DNA from: Anthoceros angustus
Taxonomy: Eukaryota; Streptophyta; Anthocerotopsida; Anthocerotales; Anthocerotaceae
Length of the DNA: 64,000 nucleotides
Direction: 5' to 3'
NCBI GenBank assembly: GCA_010909165.1
Contig: MU008180.1
Location: forward strand, 805,884-869,883
How positions within the stretch are numbered: the first letter of the stretch is position 1; each line of letters begins with the position of its first letter. The notes under the pieces are model-generated. The model made no database searches and was not told where the DNA came from. It saw nothing but the letters and a program-made list of their open reading frames with translations. This document shows positions 10,546 through 21,052 of the stretch, in pieces. A program made the position numbers and the translations under genes.

Positions 10546-12640
10546 TGAGCGAATCGAGTAGAATACCCATGCAGAGTAGAATATTCTACTCTTATTGTTG
10601 TGCCAATGTTTTCCCCAGTGCTTATAATTGTGGAAGCCAAAATTGAAGGTTATGTGTTTGTAGGCTGGGAGCAATTTGAGGATGCAGGCTATAGGTTGGG
10701 TGCTTGACTGTGGAGTTTTGATATTGAGATCTTTATGTGCACCCTCTGTCCGAAGGTGCACATAAATGTGAATACTCATCCAATTATGATCTTGTATTGG
10801 CAGTTAGTTTCTCACTCTCACTCCAGCTCCTTGGTGCTGGAGGGTTGCCACTAGTTTGGTGTGCTTGCCATTTCATGACTTTGGATCCAGATTCATGTAT
10901 GTGAGCTCACTGCTTGAATTTAATAGCTTAAATAGAATTTCACTGTACGTAGGACATAGTCCTACTGCAAAGAAACGCATGGGTTTCACAGTAGGGGTTT
11001 TGAACGGTTGTAGCAACATACAACACTGAAAAAGTGAACATGAAACATCTGCTTCAAAAGGTTTGGTTGTTCTACAATAGGGGTGAGAGACTAACTTGAC
11101 ATGGCGCCTACATAGAACTACTTGGTGAGGGAAATATCTAACTTGGTTTTACTTAACGTGGTAAATTGGCAGCAACTTTGCAATTGCCGTTATAAAACGT
11201 CGGAAAGATAGTTTCACTGAAAATAAAAATTATTTTTATTCTTATCATGATTTTGATTTAAGGGTTTCTCACAAGAAGGGTCTCAAAGCTAATCAAGCTG
11301 AGTAAGAAGTTCTAAGAGTACAGATAACAATAATCAAGCTCCATATCAAACTAATTAAGATTATGGTCTAACAATAATCAAGCTCCATATGAAACTAATT
11401 AAGATTATGGTCTTCAATAACTGCTTGTTAATTAATCATAATTTTCTGATGTCCCTTATATCCAAATCAATTACGATTATACTTGGTCCGTTGGAACTTT
11501 CTTCACACGCTACTCTTTTAGTTTAGTAACTCATTCTACATATTTTTACTTTAAATACTTAAATTAGTGTATAATAGACATATCTCAAGATAGCCTCCTC
11601 AACTTAAATTAATTAATCAGACATCATAAATCAATTTATAGAATTAAGATTAGTGTAACCTAAACTTTAAAACACATTACTCCTAGCTGCAACTTGATGC
11701 ATCGTCCTTCTTTCCCTAAGCTGGCCTCCTTTGCCTAAATCTTATCTTTACGCTTACGGACCATCTGGCCACTGAGCAGTTGGCTCACTACTGATCTTCA
11801 TCAAGCATAGATCCCTAATTGGGTTGTCCATTCACGGGCAATTGGCCGTGACACCGTCAACAAAATTTACATCTCATCAAAGAGAAGGGCTCGTGTAATG
11901 GACCAGAACACCTTGGAATGCACGTATCCGGATGCCGGAGATAGAGTGTTGATTCTTTGGGCAAAAACGGAGAATCCTTGGGAAGGTTGAGAAAATACCC
12001 TCGGGGCTGGCAGCTTCGGGCACGTCATTGGAAGCTTCCAATTGAGCATGCCGCCTGTGTTGCTAATCCTGATGCTCCGGTAAGTGCAGCTATTTTGTGG
12101 TGGATGCAGCCGGAGGCAGTGAATGTGTGGCAGGCTGCACGGAGTCTTGGAAGCAGGAAAAAATTCTATTCAAAACCAGGGTGCCTGGACAGGCTGCCAC
12201 TTGAGGACTCCTTGAAGAGGGTCTGAGGATCAAGCCACTCTACAAGAGCCTCATGGGTACATCTCATCACCACGAAATCCACATCTGAGATATACCCATG
12301 AGGCTGCAGATTGTGGAGGCAGGTACCAAAGCCTGAAGCTCTTAGTTGGTTGATTGATTGGCACTTGATGAGACGGCCACGGTAAAGAGGAAATGAAGAA
12401 AAGCTCAGCTGACCAGCACAGCCTCCACTCAAACTCAACTCCGGAGAAAGTCATCACAATGCAAAACATGGTGTATTAGGTGTTCTTAATTACAACTTCA
12501 ACCCTCAGACGTCATTGATAGAGAAGAGATACATAGCTACATAGTTGGGAATACAGGTCCAAACTTTGGAATGCAGGTCGCTAGTTCATGCAAGTGGATG
12601 TGGAGCACGTGCTACTTCCTCAATATGATTTGCCCATCCC
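10546..12640. other. No confident gene
   Basis: AT-rich non-coding DNA to about 11850. From 11860 to 12470 the base composition rises and short open frames appear on both strands (for example plus 11957-12226). None matches a family I know and the frames do not join by clean splice borders. At 11320-11420 a segment of about 50 bp containing AATAATCAAGCTCCATAT is directly repeated. Confidence 0.4.
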
Positions 12641-12643
12641 GAG

Positions 12644-13165
12644 TCACACGCCTGCTTCACTCCAAACAGATGGAGAAGAAGGAAGTGGGTCCTGCTCAGT
12701 GGAAGCAAGTGGAACAGAGGCAACTGGGTCTACCGCAACGGAGGCAACCGGAACAGGATCAACTGGGTGCAACTTAGTGGGAGCGAGTGGATCAGCGGAG
12801 TCAAACACAAGGTCGTCCCAAGAAGCAAGTGGAGCACTAGCATCCAACTCCAAGCCAAATTCGTCCGTGGAAGCCAGACCCACGATCGGAAGACAGAGGC
12901 TGCCAAAGAAAAGAATTCTCTGACAGCTTGTCAAAGCACAACATGTTCCCCCGCGACATCCTTGGAAGGAACAAGCTAAGGGAATAGACAAGTCTGAAAA
13001 ATCAAGGAGACCTCGCCTGCTCGAGCTCACATCTCGTGTGAGAGAAACTGCTCCTTTCAGCGTACGTCCGCCAAGTTTGCTTTGGTCATGCGCGTTACTA
13101 GAAACGACGGTGAAGAACACAAAAGCTATTAGCAAGACGCCGATGCTTTTTGTCCTGTTAGCCAT
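12644..13165 (-). CDS. Putative small secreted cysteine-rich protein
   Basis: A 173-residue uninterrupted frame starting at an ATG (13163-13165). Residues 1 to about 25 form a clear signal peptide (basic start, then IGVLLIAFVFFTVVSS, then small residues). A basic SSSRRGLL segment that could be a processing site follows. The next part is a compact six-cysteine block in the spacing C-x4-C-x4-CC-x4-C-x9-C (residues about 66-91). The C-terminal 75 residues are rich in Pro, Val, Ala, Ser and Asp with repeats of the DPVASV type. I do not recognise the family and assign no function. Lack of introns and isolation between non-genic stretches leave room for a chance ORF, but the signal peptide plus ordered cysteines argue against it. 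Confidence 0.5.
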   Translation of the reverse strand: MANRTKSIGVLLIAFVFFTVVSSNAHDQSKLGGRTLKGAVSLTRDVSSSRRGLLDFSDLSIPLACSFQGCRGGTCCALTSCQRILFFGSLCLPIVGLASTDEFGLELDASAPLASWDDLVFDSADPLAPTKLHPVDPVPVASVAVDPVASVPLASTEQDPLPSSPSVWSEAGV

Positions 13166-15048
13166 GTTGCTGTTTCTCAGGCCTGCTGCACGCAATACAT
13201 ACGCCCTGTAAGGCCAAATCAAAGAAAACTACTAGGTATATACGTAATAAAGAATAATAAAAACACATAAATATCACAATTTGAAGTAAAATAAGTACAC
13301 ACAATGCTTCAATTCAAGAGTTGTGGATTTCCTTCTTTGTGTACCGGAGCTGAGCGGACCTGTCCAAGAGTAGGTACTATATACATATAAATATCTTTGA
13401 GGTATTTTTAGTTTGGTTGACTTAGATTGACTTTGACTATGAATTTATTTATTCTCCAGAGAGACGTGAACATTTTTGGGGAATAAGAGTTATATTTCTA
13501 CGAGCTACATATTGGTCAAACTCACACGCCATTGATAACCCTTCTTCATGCTCTTGAGTACACTAATGCAAGTAATTGTATTTCATTTCTAGTAAAGTAG
13601 ATCAGGAAATTTCATTCCACTATGTAAATCCCCGATATATTCAAAAAATAATTAAAATATAATAATTTATGCAAATTTTAATCCCATCAATTGGATCAAA
13701 TAACTTCATTTAAATGGGCTAATCTTCATGGGCTCATGAACAAGGAGCTCCATGTATCTTGTATGTGAGATGACAATGTCAAACAAAGCACACCATAGTG
13801 TAGTGCAAGTGTACCTCTATTTAAAAATGATGAAAGTTTACCATTATTGAATTATCCGCACCGATGGTCTCTGCACTTGAAGGGAACTAATGAGAGATAT
13901 ATAATTTAGTTGCAAATAAAATGGATTTTTGATAGAGGATTGCAACGTCCACCACTCTCCTCTCCCTAAAGATATCTAGTAAGAAAAGAGCTTACGAAGA
14001 TGAAGCACAATATCTAATTAGTTATTCATAGTGATATTATGATTGATATTGTGATAAAATATGATATTATATTGACATAATTACATATTACTATACTTAG
14101 ATAAAGTACGGGTTGTCCCTTTCTTATTTCACAGCTTACTTCAGACAGCGAGTCTCCGTTGCTCTTCAAAGGGCCATCTCGACGACGGCAATCCTTCACA
14201 AGGCGGCAACAGCAAGTGATGCTTCTTCCTCTTTCTCCGTCATTTACAGGCCATTTGTTCTTCCTGCATACGATGTTCTAGGAGCAGTAGGTAACTTTAG
14301 GTAGGGCTTAGTCGTTCTTTTTCACCCTGATCCCTGAGGTCCACCTTCATTGTTACGTGCTAGATGGGTTTTTCCCCATCGTTTTTTCTCTCAATAAACA
14401 CAAATCGTGGATAAAGTAAAGCTCTTAGACTTTTAATTAAACTCCATGCCTAATACGATAAGAATTAGGAGGTACGATTGTAGAAAAAGGAAGAGAACCC
14501 ATAAGTAAGGCGTTACGGACCGCGTCAACGAATTCGTCTCAACAGCCATTGAGCATGGGGTTTCGAGGCACATGCCTCGATTCTTTGGAACTGACTTGGA
14601 CATTCATGCCCACCAGATTTGCGTGAAAGTGGAAGGCGCAAGGGGAATATGCGGTGGGGTTGCTCTGTAGGTCTGGCTTGTCTTTCAGAGCAAGGTATCC
14701 GTTCATGACATGTTACCAGAGTGTCCAACATTTCTTCACCTACCTAGGCCGTTCACTCGCATCTATGTGTCTGAGAGAGAGTGCCTCCCACAGAAACGTA
14801 TGTAGTACCTAGGCGTTTTCTTTTGACGGTTCACGGTGTTCCCGGGCCCAGGTTTCTTCATGCAAGCAAAAGGGTAAAGACTAGACAAAAACCGAGATCA
14901 GGAATGGCGTCAAGGATAAACCTCGACAACACACACTTGTTTCAAAAACTATGATTACCGGCATTGGAGGTATCTGCTACATTGAGTCTCAAACCTTGAG
15001 TCCCGGAGACAAGAGGTTTGTATCGAGGGCTATTCAAGTTATACGAAC
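13166..15048. other. No confident gene
   Basis: AT-rich intergenic DNA to about 14100, then mixed composition. The 3' end of the FN3K gene transcribed from the right probably extends into about 14700-15048 (last exon or 3' UTR not identified). Short frames at 14113-14304 (+) and 14525-14731 (-) match nothing I know. Confidence 0.4.
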
Positions 15049-16553
15049 CTGTTGATGATGGAGAGACAGGAGGAACGGTACCCCGAACCAAATAGGTTGT
15101 AATGGTTGAGGTAGTGGTAGAGCTTATAGAGCTCGGCCCTCTCCTCAAACCCTGATTGCTTTGGGAGCACCTAAAAGGCCATGAACAACAGATTGGGTAT
15201 TAAGCACGAAAGATTTGGAGCATGGAGCATGCTGATTTCACCTAACACACCAACCTCAAAGTAGGCGTTGTAGAAACTGTTGTTAAAACTGGCACACCAA
15301 GACATCCCAAACTCGGCCTCGTTGTGACCATCTGCAGCCACAAGTAGCGTTTTGACTTGGAATGGTGTGCAGATTAATAGGATTTGAGGCTGGTAGGGAA
15401 ATCAGAGGACTCACAGTAGCAAGCTGGATCCAATATCACCGGCGAACCCTGCTTGTCAGCAGAGATGTTGCCACTCCACAAGTCCCCGTGCAGAAGACAG
15501 GGCTTCACTTCCACATCCTTCATCAGGGAAGGCAGCTTTGCCAGTAACTGTTGTCCTGCCAACTCATCCCACTTATCGCGTTATCTTTCTTCCTCGTGTA
15601 CAGCTTTCTAGAGAAGGCAAATACTCGGATAGCGGCATCGGGAAACACACCCTTCTGATACAGATCGTTGTCTTGGTATTGGTCTTTAATGAGTTTGAGC
15701 TGAAAACCAAGTCTGCTGTCGCGAAAGAACGTGACCCAGTCTGCTGTCCAGGGGTTTTTCTGAGGGGTACTGCGGCAGATGAAACAGAGTTAGCCACGAC
15801 ACATACCTACAAGCAGCTTGCAAAATGCAGGAAGCGCCTCACCTGCCAATCGTGTTGTCCACATGAAAACCAAAACCCTTGTCTGACACACCAGCTTTGT
15901 GCATCTCTGCCAGTTGGCGTCCTAGCTCTGCCTGTGATTGCACTCTGGGTGACGAGGGAAAAAACGAAGCCACTTTGCATACCAATCCGCAATGAGTTAG
16001 GACTTGCAGGTAGCGGGCATGATGCAGTGCACCTGACTTTTGCCAGAACCAAACTCTATGAACTCCATAATGATGAAAGAACCTCGTCCTGGCAAGGATC
16101 CAACCTGGTGACGTTTCCGACAAAGCATATGAAAGACAGAAGGCGGGCATCCGCATGGAATCTACATACATAAGACCGGGTGCCGGTGCGAGACAACGAA
16201 CCTTGAAAGGTTTGGGCACACGAATCGTGCCGGTAGCATACATGGCATCCAGTCCAGCAGCTTCTCCCTCAAACATCGCAGGCTCAAAATCTCTGAGTGA
16301 CAGAAGCCCCGTGGTAAGCTCACGTTGCCAGCAACTCACAACCGGGAGAACTGCACAGATTTTCAATACTCTGCCTGTTGGTCTTCACAAAGAAGGAACC
16401 AGCATCAGTGTCATATCGATTGGCGGTGCTGATACAGCCTCCTCCAACAGCCGAGATCTGTTTGATTGCCGAGGCTCCCCCTTGGTCAAGAATCCACTCC
16501 CTCACAGGGTCTCCCGCCATCACAGCCTCTGCACATTGCACCCCCGCCTTCAT
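15049..16553 (-). CDS. FN3K: Fructosamine-3-kinase (ketosamine kinase)
   Basis: Phosphorylates sugar adducts on the amino groups of glycated proteins, which destabilises them and repairs early glycation; the plant enzyme is commonly plastidic. Exons on the minus strand: from 16553 to about 16375 (VREWILDQGGAS, GGGCISTANRYDTDAGSFFV), 16202 to about 16294 (MFEGEAAGLDAMYATGTI), about 16041-16120 (GSFIIMEFIEFG), 15843-15935 (AELGRQLAEMHKAG), 15651-15769, 15415 to about 15566 (catalytic LLHGDLWSGNI and VILDPACY), 15255-15331 (GHNEAEFGMSW) and 15049-15170 (KLYHYLNHYNLFGSGYRSS). The HGDLWSGN loop and ILDPA motif are the kinase active-site signatures. The first intron appears to use a GC donor (CAACAG/GCAGAG). 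The ATG at 16551-16553 opens this exon; a transit-peptide exon further upstream is possible. The last few C-terminal residues lie in an exon I could not place. Confidence 0.88.
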
Positions 16554-17324
16554 ATTTCCTTGTCCGAAGCAGCGGAACGCGAAAACGCGACTTGTTCACT
16601 CACTGATGCTAAGTCGGTTGCGCCTGGCAGGGATGCCTACAATGCCTATCCCGTTGTGAGTATCCAGCGCCCAGGGCGTTCTGGATGGTTGAAGTAGCAG
16701 CCTCGTGGATGGAGACCCCTGGATTCCCGCCACCGCAGCCATGCAGTCTGTTTGTGAGAGAGCTGAATTCCGAGTACCACGAACTCGGGATCTCTGGACC
16801 GTCAAGCGAATTCTGCTCTGCTGCCACTCTTCTGTTTCTCTTCCAACTTGTGCTAATGTAATGAGCTGGGCAATCAGCTCCAGGCTTTCTTGGTTTTGCG
16901 AACAACTGCATGCTGCTCTGTCCAGGAAAATCGTAGAGCCCTTCGATGCAGCTGGTGACAGACAGCCTGCTTATCCATGGGATGGCTGGATAAGCAGCAA
17001 CCGGGAGAGGTAATTCGCGATAATAGCACTTGAGACTTGCTGTGAGAGCAGAAGTGATGAAAGTGGCGATGTGTTCCTCGAGGCGATAGGTACACGGAGA
17101 AGCTGGTTATCGAATTGGTGGATCGCGGATATTTCTGCCCTAATATTGGGGAAGCTTGTGCGACGCCTCATCGCTCATCGCGGCCAGGAACGAAGGGATT
17201 GTCCCGTCTCCAGCAGGAGCGGGTGCAAACAGCCACGCTGCTACGCAGCGTGTGATTTTTTGCACGCCAGATCCATCACATCGCCGTGCAGGAAATTCTG
17301 TGTTTCAGCTCCGTGCCGTCCAAG

Positions 17325-18987
17325 ATGAGTGCGGTGGTGTGTCCCTTCTCCAGACTTGGGATCAGCAGTGCCGAAAGGCCAGTGAAGGATCAGGAGAAGC
17401 GGCAAGAGGGAGATGAGCATCGGGGTGGCAAGGATCGCGAGCAGGCTTCAGCTCAAGAGTGTGAACAGCAAGGGGAGGAGAAGAACGGTGAGGCTGTGAA
17501 AGCCGGGGATGATGTCAAGAGTCCTGGTGCTGCAAAATGTCCGCTGGGGTACGATTCCGGATCGTTCAAGATCGGGCCTCTGAGTTGTGTAGTATGCCGG
17601 GCACTTCTCTTCGATTCCTGTCGATGTGTGCCCTGTGGCCATATCTATTGCAGGTTCGTTATTGACACCGGATGTTGCCAGTGCTGTCATCAATTGCAGT
17701 TTGTGCTCCTCTGACCTGACATTCTGATCGTGCGCAGGGGTTGCGTCTCGCAGTTTCAGGAGTGTCCACTCTGTGGTGCTGACATTAGGGAAACGGAACC
17801 TGATGAGCACCTGCAACAGATGGTGAACCAGTTCATTGAAGGACATGCTAGAATAAAAAGGCCTACTCTGAATGCTGGGGAAGATGGCGGGGAAGAAGCA
17901 AAGAAGGACGCCGTGACCTATGAGGATGTGTCGTTGGCAAGAGGCAGCTTTCTCCTGCAGCACGCGTTGAGGGTGAGTGGAACAAGCTCAAGTGCTCGTG
18001 TTTGTTATAAATGGATGGATCATGACTGTTGCTCTCCTTGGTGTTTTTGTGCAGGCTTTCCAGGCTCGCAACCTGGCGAGCGCGAAAGCAAGGCTGACAT
18101 TGTGTGTGGAGGATACAAATGAGGAGCTTGAAAGAGATCGTTCCAACCCAACTGTTTCCTCGCAGCTTGGGGCGGTTCTTGGTATGCTGGGGGACTGCTG
18201 GTAAGCTAGTTGGTCGGAGTCTCAAAATGCCTAGTGTGACAGCAGTGACTCAGATATGTATGTCTTCGTGCAGTAGAGCAATGGGTGACACCGATCTTGC
18301 AATTACGCACTATGAGAGGAGCGTGCAGCTACTTGAGGACCTGTCGCACAAGGACTCGGAGGTTTGACACCTCTTTTCCCTTCCAGTCCTTGCTCTACAC
18401 TGAACAGCCACCTAATCTAATCTAACCTAACCTTGCCCAGCACTTCTTTTCTCATGGGGTTCCATGAATCGAACAGATGGTGCATGCACTTTCAGTGTCT
18501 CTGAACAAGCTCGGAGACCTGCGATACTATGCCGAGGATCTGGCTGCTGCACGTGCATATTATAAGCGTGCCCTGGACGTCCGGAAGAAGTCTCTGACGG
18601 ACTCCAAGGTGCTATCAGCTCAGGTAAGGACCATGATGGCTTCTCCTTCCAGTCGTACATGAGGCATTCAGCTTTGGCGACACTGACGTATTTGGGCCGT
18701 GGGCAGTTGCTAGACGTTGCCGTGTCCTTGGCGAAGGTGGCGGACGTGGATCGGGCCCTAGGCAACGAGCAAGCCGGTAGCGAAGGGTTCCAAGAGGGTA
18801 TCAAAACTCTGGAAAGCCTCTCTTGGGACAAGAGCTGTCAAGATCCAACTTTGAAAGAGAAGGTATGTACATCTCATCCCGTGTCCCCCCTTTCCGTGAT
18901 GTTTGTTGGACGCAGCCCAGAGTGCTTCCCGTTGGAAGGAGCCCAGAGTTACCTCTAACCACAGCCTTTGTCGTGACGGCGGTGTAG
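17325..18987 (+). CDS. NCA1: NCA1 (NO CATALASE ACTIVITY 1): RING-type plus TPR catalase chaperone
   Basis: In Arabidopsis NCA1 binds catalase and keeps it folded and active. Exons: 17325-17653, 17739-17972, 18055-18200, 18274-18361, 18477-18623 and 18707-18862, all with GT-AG borders and matching phases; a tentative last exon is 18916-18987. The start has VCPFS; a charged linker leads to CPLGYDSGSFKIGPLSCV, then the cysteine cluster CVVCRALLFDSCRCVPCGH continuing across the intron to CPLCGADI, exactly the NCA1 RING-like module. FIEGHARIKRP follows. The remaining exons are helical TPR-like repeats (AITHYERSVQLLEDL, YYAEDLAAARAYYKRALDV, VSLAKVADVDRALGNEQ). The last exon does not resemble the usual C-terminus, so the 3' end is uncertain. 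It is divergent from FN3K, with starts about 770 bp apart. Confidence 0.88.
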
Positions 18988-19156
18988 TGGACTTCTGTTC
19001 TCAGCTTTCTTCGCGCCCAGGTGCCAACCCAGCAGTAAAATCGGCGATGAGAGGAAACCCTATATTCTGTAAATGTGTACATAAATGAGCTGAGAGCGCC
19101 TTCTTGACGAGATTTGCATGTGTGCCTTGCGAGTGATTAAGTGAGCCGCGCAGGGG

Positions 19157-20688
19157 TCATGAGATCACCTCTGTGTGTGGCCTGAATTTGTATGGTCGCC
19201 GAGGGGGAAGGATGAGCGCATGGTCGCGACGTTTCTCCTGGATCTCACGCTTCAAGACGTCCTCCACGTTGAATGCCGCTGCCGCCAGCTGAAGGGGCAT
19301 CCGCTTGAACACCGAAGTGCTTCCCGCCATCGCCTCTGCGGCGGGTCTGCAATAGCATTGCCCGCTTGTTAGACGTGCCGTGAGCAAAATCAACGGAGAG
19401 CCAAATCCACTCACTCGAGCTCTGCTTTCCTTGCAGATTGAAGAAGGCGATCCTCTCCCAGCCTTCGTCGCCGGCGGCCCTGACTGAGGCGAAGAAGTGC
19501 GGCTGCACGTACGCCTCGCCTGCCCTCACATCTGCTCTCAGCAACCGTCTACCTTGGTTGCTCACTATTTGAAATCGGCCGGAGCCCCTGCGATGAAGAC
19601 CTTGTGGTGGGCATTGGAGAGCCAGGACGGCGCTGTCAGGGCTCTCTGCGCATTTGCATCAATGCATTGTCAGCTCATGGCAGCCCAGCCCAGCGAATTC
19701 TAAGCTCGGAGCGAGATGAGTTTTAGGATCCGGATGTGCCCACCCACCGGTTCCAGCCTGACGTAGTTGGCAGCCAGACGCGTTTTCTCCAGAAGCGGCA
19801 GCTTGTAGCTGTTCACGGTGTGGAGCTTTCCGCCATCCCTGACGCTCACTTCAGGCGTGGAGCCGCCCAAGCTGTAACTGAAGTCCGCATTGCCCAGCAG
19901 GCCCTCCGGATCCGGATCCCCTACAATCTCATCACTGCGCCTACCGGTACCTGCGAATTCCACAAGCGACATGGGATCCATCTCCCTCTCCACTCGCACT
20001 ATGCCCAAGCCGGGCTGCGACCGCAGCAGCTTGTGCACCCTGTCCTCGTCCATGTCCCAGGCTGCCGACAACAGACGCGGGTTGAAGCCTTGCAGCATGC
20101 TCGCACTCTGCTCCTCCTGCCCTCCCAGCAGGTAGAAAGGCTGCCACCACGTGCCACTCCACGCTTGTGATCCAACATCCACAACAAGGTATGTCACATG
20201 CACGCATCCATGCCAGGAACGTACCGTGGACTCCTCGGACCCGGCGGTGTCGCTTACGGCCACAATCACCAGGTCCTGCTCGCCGTCGTTGTACACCCAG
20301 TGAGCGACGCCAGCCAGGCCTCCAACTCCCTCACCTGCAACACATTTGCACCCGGACGCCTGCAGGCCATGGCCAGTCTGGAGCAACCGAAAGTGGCGAC
20401 TGGCGTAGATGCCACTCAACTTGGACGACGTAGCCCAGAGTGGAGGAGTCGGAGTACTTGGGAAGCAGCAGCCCTCGCTGGGTGAGCGTCAGGCGACCCA
20501 GCCCTCCTGCAGGCCGGGAGTGCAGGAGCTCCAGACTTCCAGCGACCCGCCTTCTAGAAGCCTTGATTTCGTGCCTGGGCTTCTACAGCCTCAGGTCCCG
20601 CCCGGACAGGTCCCTCAGACCTGTCGAGGCCCCCATACGCAGCAGCCAGCAGCCACAAAAGCCACCGCGCTGCTGCCCGCCGTGCCAT
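19157..20688 (-). CDS. 11S globulin/legumin-like bicupin with apparent frameshifts
   Basis: 11S globulins are secretory-pathway storage proteins with two cupin barrels; 11S-like proteins are also known from fern spores. Seen on the minus strand: a start at 20686-20688 with a signal-peptide-like ARRAAARWLLWLLAAA; LTQRGLLLPKYSDSSTLGYV (about 20490-20430); AGVAHWVYNDGEQDLV (about 20320-20270); FYLLGGQEEQSASML, then GFNPRLLSAAWDMDEDRV (about 20130-20045); GGKLHTVNSYKLPLL (about 19825-19780); AYVQPHFFASVRAAGDEGW (about 19520-19460); and VFKRMPLQLAAAAFNVEDV (about 19315-19260), stop at 19157. The order matches both cupin domains. In the first exon the reading frame changes at least twice between the signal peptide and RLTLTQRG, and one downstream exon junction is out of phase. 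It is therefore either a recent pseudogene or affected by consensus errors. Family assignment is firm; integrity is not. Confidence 0.72.
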
Positions 20689-21052
20689 TGCGGCAGCATC
20701 CATCGACCTCCATCATGCGCAGCAGCCTCGAGCTCTTTATGTACGGCACTGAGTCTGGCTCCATCCGCACCCGCATGCAGGGGAGGGCAGGCTCACGTGC
20801 CTCGGCTTCCAAGCAAGGCCTAACACCTCCTGCATGCAAGGGCTCTCCGGTCGACTGGATCGCTGACCTCGGCTCTTGCCAAGGCATGGATCATCCGTCT
20901 CCTCTGCAGCCTCCAGTCCCTTCGCCAAGTCCACATCAACGAAAAACGCCTGGTTTGAAAGAAAGGAATGTCTTTTTTCACACTAACAGGAAAGGAAACA
21001 ACCGGGCATCAAAAAGGCTGTCCTGCACATCGCACACACCTCCAGAGCAGGC
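20689..21052. promoter_or_regulatory. Divergent promoter region between 11S-like cupin and SCPL51
   Basis: About 365 bp separate the two start codons, which face away from each other, so both 5' UTRs and core promoters must lie here if the start calls are right. No TATA box is clear enough to call. The start of the left gene is less certain because of its frameshifts. Confidence 0.45.

Noticed and set aside
11330-11420. Possible CRISPR-like direct repeat
   Set aside because: Only two copies of a diverged AT-rich segment; a plant nuclear context excludes a CRISPR array.
11860-12230. Possible kinase-like fragment (GAGSFGHVIG on the plus strand near 12000)
   Set aside because: The Gly-rich match is isolated, no other kinase motif follows, and the frame stops shortly before and after.
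15538-16173. A 211-codon plus-strand frame
   Set aside because: Antisense shadow of the FN3K exons, which carry the conserved kinase motifs on the minus strand.
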